Origin: a virus
Virus record (IMG/VR): IMGVR_UViG_3300021197_001246
Location: 1 to 37,199 of that record
Direction: 5' to 3' (one strand)
Length of the DNA: 37,199 bases
A program made the translations under genes and the position numbers. Under the pieces are notes generated by a model, which did no database searches, was not told the origin of the DNA, and saw only the letters and a program-made list of their open reading frames with translations. Shown here one piece after another: positions 28,036 to 35,581 of this stretch. Each line of letters begins with the position of its first letter. Position 1 is the stretch's first letter.

Positions 28036-28434
28036 ATGAGCCTAGCCAACGATTTAAAAAAGATAGCCGCTAGACGCAAGGAGGATTTAGACGAGATAGC
28101 GCAAGCAGTCACAATTAGGGTTGGCAATCAGATTGTATTGCAATCACCAGTTGATCAAGGTTTCTTCAAAAATAACTGGAATAGCTCAATTGGTGATATT
28201 AGTTACAGCATTGACGCCCCAGAAAATTCAAACGGCGCTAAATCCCTAAACGGTATTGCTGAAACATTCTCAATATTTGGCACTGGTATGGTGGGCTACT
28301 TTACAAACTCAATGCCGTACGCAATGAGGCTTGAATATGATGGCTGGTCACAGCAAGCACCCAATGGCGTTGTACGTGTTAACGTTAGAAAGGCACCGAG
28401 ATATCTAAGAGAAGAGGTTAATCTGAGAAAATGA
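28036..28434 (+). CDS. Tail completion protein (HK97 gp10-like)
   Basis: 132 aa. The first helix (LANDLKKIAARRKEDLDEIA) followed by VLQSPVDQGFFKNNWNSSIG is the typical gp10/minor tail protein pattern (PVDxGxxRxxW). A later MPYAMRLEYDGWSQQAPNGV and a C-terminal RYLREEV complete it. It joins tail and head. Overlaps the next gene by four bases. Confidence 0.85.
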   Translation: MSLANDLKKIAARRKEDLDEIAQAVTIRVGNQIVLQSPVDQGFFKNNWNSSIGDISYSIDAPENSNGAKSLNGIAETFSIFGTGMVGYFTNSMPYAMRLEYDGWSQQAPNGVVRVNVRKAPRYLREEVNLRK

Positions 28435-28835
28435 GTGTATCAATAAATGACATAAACGCGGCGCTTGTTAAAAAGCTCAATGCCGTAACATCTTTGAATA
28501 TTGCATTTTACGGTTCGCAATTCACGCCTAGCCCCAATGAAGATTACATAAAGGAAACGCCAGCTATAACAGATAATGAGGTGGCACTATCTGGCGACAC
28601 TGAAACTTACAGGGGTATTTATACACTTGTTGTTTGCACACCAAAGGCTAAAGGTAAATTCTACAACGGCGCTAAAGTTGATGAAGTCAAAAACACATTC
28701 GGCAGAGGTCTTGACGGCAATATAGAGTCAAACGGACAGAAGGTTTCAATATACAAAGCAACTGTAGGTAGCATGTTTCAAGATGATACACACATCAAGA
28801 CACCTATCACAATAGACTATACGGTTATTGGATAG
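28431..28835 (+). CDS. Tail terminator protein
   Basis: 134 aa. Starts with ATGA overlap. Alpha-beta fold with a long first helix (ISINDINAALVKKLNAVTSL-like) and NEVALSGDTETYRGIYTLVV then VDEVKNTFGRGL, as in lambda gpU/DUF4128-type terminators that cap the finished tube. It precedes the tail tube gene as expected. Confidence 0.78.
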   Translation: MSVSINDINAALVKKLNAVTSLNIAFYGSQFTPSPNEDYIKETPAITDNEVALSGDTETYRGIYTLVVCTPKAKGKFYNGAKVDEVKNTFGRGLDGNIESNGQKVSIYKATVGSMFQDDTHIKTPITIDYTVIG

Positions 28836-28883
28836 TAAACTGTAACAGGATAATCCAACAATCATATATATGAGGTAATTAAA

Positions 28884-29342
28884 ATGGCAAAACAAACGAG
28901 TACAGGGGTTAGCGTCTCAGCTTCTTCTGGTCAGCCAGCGTCTTTTGACCAGTCAGGTTATGAAGCTTTGACTTTTACACCAGTTGGTGAGGTAATTAGC
29001 CTTGGTGAATTTGGCGGTCAATCTGATGAAGTAACAAGTCAACCGCTGGCCACTGGGATAACTGAATATTTCAAAGGCTTTGTTAACTTTGGTCAACCTT
29101 CTTTAGGCTTAGATAAAGATGCAACTGACGCGGGTCAATCATTGCTTGCTGCGCACAATGATGGTGCAAACCAATTTGACGCGCTATCAGTAAAGATTGA
29201 GTTGCAAGACGGCACTATATTTTATATTGATACTAAAGTATTTAGCTACACTACAAACGTAGGCGCAGCAAATCAGATGGTTGGTTCCACGGCCAATTTG
29301 CGTATTAACAAAACGCCTCTAGAAGTAGCACCAACACCTTAA
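28884..29342 (+). CDS. Major tail tube protein
   Basis: 152 aa with GAGG upstream. Beta-rich tube pattern: YEALTFTPVGEVISLGEFGG, then ITEYFKGFVNFGQPSLGLDK and VKIELQDGTIFYIDTKVFSY, ending NLRINKTPLEV. This follows siphovirus tube proteins of the gpV/lambda-like type. It lies directly before the tail assembly chaperones. Its end is followed by a structured gap (29350-29395). Confidence 0.85.
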   Translation: MAKQTSTGVSVSASSGQPASFDQSGYEALTFTPVGEVISLGEFGGQSDEVTSQPLATGITEYFKGFVNFGQPSLGLDKDATDAGQSLLAAHNDGANQFDALSVKIELQDGTIFYIDTKVFSYTTNVGAANQMVGSTANLRINKTPLEVAPTP

Positions 29343-29349
29343 GTAGTTT

Positions 29350-29395
29350 GCGGGTAAAGGTCGGCAGACTGGCGAACCCATCCATCGCCACCCGC
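29350..29395 (+). promoter_or_regulatory. Structured intergenic segment after tail tube gene
   Basis: GCGGG (29350-29354) pairs with CCCGC (29391-29395), and inside TGGCGA (29370-29375) pairs with TCGCCA (29385-29390). It is followed by CTTTAATTTTC, a weak T tract. AAAGG after the first arm and CCTTT at the end could add a pseudoknot. Probably a partial terminator lowering expression of the chaperones relative to the tube. Confidence 0.5.
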
Positions 29396-29432
29396 CTTTA
29401 ATTTTCGGATGATAATTGCAAGGTATGAGATT

Positions 29433-29849
29433 ATGACTTTTGATTTAAATATTTTTGACACAACTACGCCCGCAGAAAATGGTGCAGACTTACACCTAAA
29501 GCACCCTCTAACTGGTGAAGCTGTATATGCAGATGATAAAAACAAAAAACCAGTGGCAATAAAACTAAAGGGCACCGACTCAGATGAATACAAAAAAATA
29601 ATTCAGCGCATTGTTAGAAACAATAAAGCAAAAAACAAGGATTCTGGAGAGCCTGACTTTGATGAACTAAAGCAAGCCGCTGCGGAAACTTACGCAAAGA
29701 TGACGATATCATGGGAAAATATATCAGTTAACGGCAAGCCTTTAGACTTTAGTTATGATAACGCTGTGAAGTTATACCTTGGCTATGCTGAAATAACAAA
29801 GCAGGTTGGTGACTTTATGGCTGACCGTACAAATTTTATCAAGAGCTAA
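29433..29849 (+). CDS. Tail assembly chaperone gpG-like
   Basis: 138 aa from the ATG at 29433 (AAGG upstream; an in-frame ATG at 29409 has no clear site). Beta-rich first half with YADDKNKKPVAIKLKGTDSD and a helical second half (YDNAVKLYLGYAEITKQVGD), as in gpG-type chaperones that coat the tape measure. The end contains the slippery A AAT TTT that yields gpGT. The product is made in excess over the fusion in known systems. Confidence 0.88.
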   Translation: MTFDLNIFDTTTPAENGADLHLKHPLTGEAVYADDKNKKPVAIKLKGTDSDEYKKIIQRIVRNNKAKNKDSGEPDFDELKQAAAETYAKMTISWENISVNGKPLDFSYDNAVKLYLGYAEITKQVGDFMADRTNFIKS

Positions 29850-29864
29850 GTGATAAGCTTAGCT
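29831..29864 (+). promoter_or_regulatory. Programmed -1 ribosomal frameshift site
   Basis: Heptamer A-AAT-TTT (29831-29837) in the gpG frame, six-base spacer, then a 7-bp stem AGCTAAG (29844-29850)/CTTAGCT (29858-29864) with a 7-base loop that includes the gpG stop. This is the full canonical arrangement and leads into the -1 frame which is open to 30280. Confidence 0.92.
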
Positions 29865-30280
29865 TATATGCCCAGCACATGGGGTGGCTAAACAGTCGCC
29901 CCAAGTCACACGATAAAGATAGCGAGCCTCTATCAAGGTATGAAAGGCTGAATGATGGAGACCCGCTAAAAGAGCTACCTGAGTGCGACCCTTTTTTGGC
30001 TGACTGCTGGAATGATATTGGTAGGAGCGGAAAAGAAAGAGCGCCAATTGATTACACTGACGTATTAAACTACTCAACAGCATTGAAGCTGGATTTATCA
30101 CCATTCGAGTGTAGGTGCATAGTAAATATGAGTAGACAGTATGTGACAGAGGTTTATCTATCCGAGAAGGATATAAATAGACCCGCACCATACGAATCAG
30201 AAGAATTTGACGGCCAGCTTGTAGGCGCGAATTTATCAAAAGCATTTAAAACGATGCTATCAAAAGCCCCCGCCAGTTAG
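29838..30280 (+). CDS. Tail assembly chaperone T domain (made as gpGT by -1 frameshift)
   Basis: From the slip site the -1 frame reads YQELSDKLSLYAQHMGWLNS onward without a stop to 30280, adding 147 residues to the first 135 of gpG (282 aa in all). The T part is polar and helical (VLNYSTALKLDLSPFECRCI). An ATG at 29879 exists, but no Shine-Dalgarno precedes it. Known gpGT proteins link the tape measure to tube subunits. A terminator stem overlaps its stop. Confidence 0.9.
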
Positions 30281-30290
30281 GGGCTTTTTT
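30262..30290 (+). terminator. Rho-independent terminator overlapping the gpGT stop
   Basis: AAAAGCCCC (30262-30270) and GGGGCTTTT (30280-30288), then TT. Stem of nine pairs. Confidence 0.88.
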
Positions 30291-30303
30291 GTGTCTGAAT
30301 CGC

Positions 30304-30309
30304 TATAAT
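30304..30309 (+). promoter_or_regulatory. Possible promoter -10 before the tape measure gene
   Basis: A perfect TATAAT lies 30 bases before the tape measure start, directly after the terminator. No good -35 is present at 16-18 bases, so it would need an activator or be fortuitous. Confidence 0.3.
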
Positions 30310-30338
30310 CTTATTAACAGTAATAAACGAGACTAATC

Positions 30339-33300
30339 ATGACAGACTTAGCAACGATAGGTTTTAAGGCTGATACCACTCAGCTAGTAACCGCAGAAAA
30401 AAGGCTGGACTCACTAGCAAGGCAAGGTGACAAGACAGAGAAAAGCATTGACGGCATGAATAAGGCCCTTGGTGCGGCTGGTGCAGTTATAGCAACATTA
30501 GGTTTGGCTAATGCCACCCAGCAAGTTATTCAGTACGCTGATAGCTGGACCATGGTAACAAACCAACTAAGGCAAGTAACTAGCGGAACAGAGGATCTGT
30601 TTTTAACTCAGCAAAAGGTTGTTGATTTAGCAAAAGAGACTAGGACAAACCTAGAAGCCACAACCGACCTGTACACTGGGCTATCAAGAAGTACACAATC
30701 ACTTGGTAAAACACAAGAGGACGTACTTGCTGTAACTGGTACTCTTAACAAGCTATTCCTTGTTGGTGGTAAGAGTGCAGAAGAGGCCGCTGGAGCAATT
30801 AGGCAGCTAAACCAAGGCCTAGAAGCTGGAGCGCTGCGCGGTGACGAATTTAATTCAGTTGCGGAGGGTGCACCAAGAATATTAGACGCCCTATCTAACA
30901 GCCTAAATATAGCAAGAGGCGATTTAAAAACATTCGCCGCTACTGGCGGTATAACTGCTGAAATACTATTTAAGGCGCTGGAAGACTACGAGACCACCGC
31001 AGACCGCATGGCGTCCAAAGTTCAGGCAACATACGCCCAAAGTTTAGAGGTTGCAAAAACTAATGTAACTCAATTTGTCGGCGAGTCTGAAATACTCAAA
31101 GACTCAACAATGGCGCTAGGTAATGCGTTTGTATTTGCATCAGAAAACATAGAGCCAATAATAGCGGGCTTAGGTGCTGCTGGTGCCGTGCTGGTAGCTT
31201 CAACAATACCCTCAATGGTAACTTATGCTGCATCATTAGCGACTGCTACGGCTGGCACTAGCGCTCTAACCTTGGCTACTCGAGTACTGCTTGGCCCGAT
31301 AGGGTTAACTGTGGCGGCGCTTGGTGCTGCTGCAACCGCATTTAGCCTATACAAAGATGAAATTGACGAAGCTAGTAAAGCGGCGTCTGAGCATGAGAAA
31401 AAAATATCAGGGCTAGAAAAGGTTTACGCAAAACTTGCTGAGCTAGAAAAGGACAAGAAAGGTGAGAAGCTGACAGAGCTTTACATTGAAACTCAGCAAA
31501 AGGCTATTGAGGTAGATCGAAAAAGGTTAGATATATCAGAAAAGCTATCGTTGGCAATAGATAAAGAAAGGGAAAGTAATAAAAGAAACGGTGACGCAAG
31601 AAGTAGAGCCACAAACACTTACACGGCAGAGGTTAAGAGGTTAGAAGGCGAACTATCAAAGCTAGATAGCGAGGGTAAAGAATATAAGGACGTACTTGAC
31701 TCTATAAACAATGTCTTGCAGAACGGTGTAGATTCATTGCAGGGGTGGAAGGAAGCAAGCGATGGTGTTGTAAAAGTAACCAAGGAGATGTCGGCTGCTC
31801 AAAAGCAAATGGCCGACGGCTTTAATTCTCAGATACTTTCTATCAAAAATCAGAAAGAGGAGTTATCGCTAACAACTGACGAATTTGAAGAGTACCAAGC
31901 AGTTCAAGAAGCCATAGCATACGGCGCTGGCCCTGAAATGATCAAGGTGATAAAGGAGCAGGTAAAGCAGTTACAGGCACAGAGAAAAGAGTTCAAGAAA
32001 TTCTCTGAGTTTGAGGAAGTAAGCAAGATACCTGATGAATTTAAGGATGCTTGGGAGGCGGCTAATGAATGGGCCAGAGTAACAGATAGGGCGATAGACT
32101 CGGTTGACGCCGCTTTTGTTGATGTGATCATGAATATTGATCAAGGCTTTGATGGTCTGTTTGATAATCTTGAAAATGCATTTAAACGCATGGTTGCTGA
32201 AATGATATACCAAGCAGCTAAGGCTGATATAGCTGGGGCGCTTGCTGGTGGCGGCAGTGGATTTAGCAACCTTTCCGCGCTTGGCGGTGGCAATCAAATC
32301 GGCTCCGCGTTATCTGGCTTGGGTGGAATATTTGGCGATGCTGGCGGGGTTAGCAATGGTGTATTTGGTTTAGCTGCTGGTCTTGGCGGGTTGTTCGGCT
32401 CTACTGCTGGCGGGATGGGTGGCACAGGCGGATCAATAGGTGCAGCCATCGGCATGGGTGCCGCTGGTCCAATTGGTGCGGCGGTAGGTGCTGTTCTTGG
32501 TGGTGCTGTAGGATCTTTATTTGGCGGCAAGTATGAAGTGTCAGACCAAAAAGTCACAATTGAAATAATGGGCGATGACTTTGAAGGGGAGGTAACAACA
32601 ACCGAGAAAAAGAAAAAGCTATGGAAGAACAGATATAGAACTACTGTCGATACAATTGAAGATGGTGTTCTTGATGATTTATTTGGCTCGCTACAGGATT
32701 CAATAATTAGTGCCGCTGACATTCTTGATGTTAATGAAGTTACAAAAACAACTTACGAATATGAAAGGGTTTTTGATGGTTTTAATGATAGGTTCGGCAG
32801 TCAATTTGAAGCAATATCTAAAACAACAACTATGTCAGTTGAAGAGTGGCTTGATAATTTTAGTTCCTCTTTAAATTTTGACAGTAAAGGATTATCACAA
32901 GAAGAGATACAAGCAAAAATAGCTGACTGGGCTGACAGAACATCAAACGCCATGATTAGCGGTGTATTTGGAAGTGTACTTAGCGACCTACAAAAAGAGG
33001 GCGAGTCATCAAGCGAAGCCCTGCAACGCGTTATATCAAGCATAGAATTATTTGAATCAACATCAAGTTCACTGGGTTTAACATTTGATGAAACAAAGGC
33101 AAGTGTAGCCGAGGTTGCCAGTTCAATAGTTGATATGTCAGGCGGATTGCAAAACTTTGCGGCGCTATCTAACAGCTACTACCAAAACTTTTTCAGCGAA
33201 GAGGAGAGAAGATTAAACTCAACTCAACAACTAACAGATGCATTTAGCGAGCTAGGTTTAGCACTCCCTGACTCTAGAGATGCGTTTAGGGATATCATTG

Positions 33301-34679
33301 ACGGTATAGACCTTACAACAGAAGCAGGACAGCAATTGTACGCCTCGCTACTGGCTTTAAATCCAGCGCTAGCCCAACTAATAGACTCAACTGCTAGAGC
33401 GGCAGAGGAAGCAGAGAGGGCGGCAGAAAGAGAGGCGCAAGAAGCCGCAAGGCAAGCAGAGTTGAAAGCGAGAGAGGCCGAGGCGCTAGCTAACAAGGAG
33501 CTTGATTTAAGAATACAGTTATTACAATTGCAAGGCAGTGAAGAAGAGGCGCTATCGCTAATTAGACAGCGACAACTTGAAAACCTAGACCCATCATTGC
33601 GCGCTCTTATGCAAGAGATATACGCAGAGCAAGACCTAACAAAGGCTAGGGATGAAGCGGCGGCAGCGGCACAGCAAGCGAAAGATGCAGAGATAACTAG
33701 GCTAAATGAGCTGTTCGACACTCTAACTAACAATGTAGCATTTGCAAAAAGCGAAGTTGAAAAATCAAGGGATGCTGAGATTGAAAGGATCTCACTGCTT
33801 GAAAAAAAGAATAATGAAAAGTACAAACTGGAAATTGACGGCATAAACGAAGCTGCAAAATCAAGGAAGTCCGCTTTAAGTGCTGAGCAAAAGATGATTA
33901 ATGATCAACTTAGCATTGTTAGCGCTGTATCTAGAAGTCTTGGCGCGGCAAGCTCTGGGTTTACTTCTGAGCAAGCATTGCAAGCAGCTAGGCGCGGTGA
34001 TTTCTCACTAGCTCAGGACATAAATAAAAATGAAGGCTCATTCGGTAGCGCTACAGATGAGAGTATCGCTAGAGCTATGGAAGCGTTTAATCTCGCTGAA
34101 ATTGGCAAGCTAGCGGATGCACAAAAAGATAACCTACAGTCTGAGCTTAACTTTGCTGAAATGCAGATTAGCGCTATTGAGCTGGCATCACAGAAAGAAA
34201 TTGAAGCAGCAAAGGAGCAACTTGAGCTTGATAAGAAAGAGTACGCAGAGCAAAAAGAGCAGATTAACAAGCAGATTAACGAGCTACTAGGCATAGATGC
34301 CAGTGTAATGAGCCTAGAAGCAGCTACAGCGTTATACAACAAAGAGCAGCAAGCATTACTTGAACTTGATTATGAAAACCAGATGACAGCTCTACAGCAA
34401 TCGGAAATGCAAACAGAAATACAGCGTGAACAGGTTTCACAGCTTGAAGCGGTTAATGATAGCCTTATAACAATCATAGATGATTCAAATAGGCGTGGAG
34501 AGATAATAATATCGCCGCCTTGGATTGAAGAATCAGCACAAAACAATAACGAATTGGTGGCAGAGTTGCGCAAGATGCGTGAGGACTTAAATAATGCTAA
34601 TATGCAAATAGCACAGAACACAGCTAAAACAGCTAAAAGCACGAGAAACATAGAATATCAAAACGAGGGTCAATTGTGA
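30339..34679 (+). CDS. Tail tape measure protein
   Basis: 1446 aa, the longest gene. The N-terminal ~250 residues carry the tape-measure N-terminal domain (VVDLAKETRTNLEATTDLYT, RQLNQGLEAGALRGDEFNSV with following AEGAPRILDAL). Hydrophobic stretches near residues 275-335, a Gly/Ala-rich region near 625-730 and long coiled coils (about 1025-1110 and 1270-1350) follow. It sets tail length and helps DNA entry; at about 0.15 nm per residue the tail would be near 200 nm, hence a siphovirus. The last residues overlap the next gene's GTG. Confidence 0.96.
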   Translation: MTDLATIGFKADTTQLVTAEKRLDSLARQGDKTEKSIDGMNKALGAAGAVIATLGLANATQQVIQYADSWTMVTNQLRQVTSGTEDLFLTQQKVVDLAKETRTNLEATTDLYTGLSRSTQSLGKTQEDVLAVTGTLNKLFLVGGKSAEEAAGAIRQLNQGLEAGALRGDEFNSVAEGAPRILDALSNSLNIARGDLKTFAATGGITAEILFKALEDYETTADRMASKVQATYAQSLEVAKTNVTQFVGESEILKDSTMALGNAFVFASENIEPIIAGLGAAGAVLVASTIPSMVTYAASLATATAGTSALTLATRVLLGPIGLTVAALGAAATAFSLYKDEIDEASKAASEHEKKISGLEKVYAKLAELEKDKKGEKLTELYIETQQKAIEVDRKRLDISEKLSLAIDKERESNKRNGDARSRATNTYTAEVKRLEGELSKLDSEGKEYKDVLDSINNVLQNGVDSLQGWKEASDGVVKVTKEMSAAQKQMADGFNSQILSIKNQKEELSLTTDEFEEYQAVQEAIAYGAGPEMIKVIKEQVKQLQAQRKEFKKFSEFEEVSKIPDEFKDAWEAANEWARVTDRAIDSVDAAFVDVIMNIDQGFDGLFDNLENAFKRMVAEMIYQAAKADIAGALAGGGSGFSNLSALGGGNQIGSALSGLGGIFGDAGGVSNGVFGLAAGLGGLFGSTAGGMGGTGGSIGAAIGMGAAGPIGAAVGAVLGGAVGSLFGGKYEVSDQKVTIEIMGDDFEGEVTTTEKKKKLWKNRYRTTVDTIEDGVLDDLFGSLQDSIISAADILDVNEVTKTTYEYERVFDGFNDRFGSQFEAISKTTTMSVEEWLDNFSSSLNFDSKGLSQEEIQAKIADWADRTSNAMISGVFGSVLSDLQKEGESSSEALQRVISSIELFESTSSSLGLTFDETKASVAEVASSIVDMSGGLQNFAALSNSYYQNFFSEEERRLNSTQQLTDAFSELGLALPDSRDAFRDIIDGIDLTTEAGQQLYASLLALNPALAQLIDSTARAAEEAERAAEREAQEAARQAELKAREAEALANKELDLRIQLLQLQGSEEEALSLIRQRQLENLDPSLRALMQEIYAEQDLTKARDEAAAAAQQAKDAEITRLNELFDTLTNNVAFAKSEVEKSRDAEIERISLLEKKNNEKYKLEIDGINEAAKSRKSALSAEQKMINDQLSIVSAVSRSLGAASSGFTSEQALQAARRGDFSLAQDINKNEGSFGSATDESIARAMEAFNLAEIGKLADAQKDNLQSELNFAEMQISAIELASQKEIEAAKEQLELDKKEYAEQKEQINKQINELLGIDASVMSLEAATALYNKEQQALLELDYENQMTALQQSEMQTEIQREQVSQLEAVNDSLITIIDDSNRRGEIIISPPWIEESAQNNNELVAELRKMREDLNNANMQIAQNTAKTAKSTRNIEYQNEGQL

Positions 34680-35581
34680 TACTTGTAAAACCAATTCAAG
34701 TTAATGATGGGGTGTTGCTATCTAGCAGCATCCCCGAGCCTGACTCGTCGGTAGGTGAGGTTGAGTGGGTTGCTGGGACTTACAATCTTGGCGATAGAGT
34801 TATAAAAAGCTCAACACACCGGCAGTATCAAGTTGTAGCTAGCCCAGATACGGCAGACGACCCAGAGTTGGGCGTTAACGCTGTTCCTGCAACTTGGGTA
34901 GATGTTGGCCCGACAAACAGATTTAAAATGTTTGATACTGCCAATAATACGCAATCAGAAGCAACCGACATTACTGTTGAGCTACAGCCGAACCAGTTTT
35001 ACAACTCAGTTGGCGCCTTTAGCATATCAGCCGATACTGTAACAATAACTGTTACAGATGGAGGTAATGTTATCTACAGCAAGTCACTTGATATGAGGTC
35101 AAGACCATTAGTTAACGGATGGTATAACTATTTCTTTTCGTCAATATCATTCATAACTAGGTTTATATTGCTTGACCTGCCGCCAACTACATCAGGAATA
35201 TTAAAGCTTGAATTTGGCGGTGCTGCAAAAGTTGGGACTGTAACATTCGGACGTCAAAGCGTATTAGGTGTGGCTCAGTATGGCACAAGTGCCGAGTTAT
35301 TGGACTTTAGTAACCCAAGCGAAGATCAATATGGAAATATAACGTACTCAAACGGATTTACCGCCAAGCTGGTTAATTTTGATATTAAGACAGAGAAAAC
35401 TCAAATGGGCCTTGTTTTCAGTGAACTTCAAAGTATAGGGAAAAATCCGGCTATGTGGATTGGCGACCCCAATGACATTAATGATGCAACCGCTGCATAT
35501 GGTATAAATAGAGACTATCAACAAACATTTGACAGCCCAAGTATTTGCACTGTCAATTTAACTGTAAGAGGATTAGTGTAA
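34676..35581 (+). CDS. Tail tip protein with N-terminal carbohydrate-binding-like module
   Basis: 301 aa with GTG start overlapping the tape measure stop and GAGGG upstream. Residues about 28-62 (VEWVAGTYNLGDRVIKSSTH then RQYQVVAS) follow the W-x-x-GTY-x-x-GD-x-V pattern of CBM5/12-like chitin-binding modules often found on phage tail proteins. The rest is beta-rich. Position right after the tape measure and before the fibre indicates a distal tail or baseplate hub part. Sugar binding is inferred. Confidence 0.75.
   Translation: MILVKPIQVNDGVLLSSSIPEPDSSVGEVEWVAGTYNLGDRVIKSSTHRQYQVVASPDTADDPELGVNAVPATWVDVGPTNRFKMFDTANNTQSEATDITVELQPNQFYNSVGAFSISADTVTITVTDGGNVIYSKSLDMRSRPLVNGWYNYFFSSISFITRFILLDLPPTTSGILKLEFGGAAKVGTVTFGRQSVLGVAQYGTSAELLDFSNPSEDQYGNITYSNGFTAKLVNFDIKTEKTQMGLVFSELQSIGKNPAMWIGDPNDINDATAAYGINRDYQQTFDSPSICTVNLTVRGLV

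Noticed and set aside
32294-32722. 142-aa leftward Pro/Ser-rich frame and other leftward frames in the tape measure gene
   Set aside because: They are antisense shadows of a Gly/Ala-rich part of the tape measure gene; composition follows the opposite strand.
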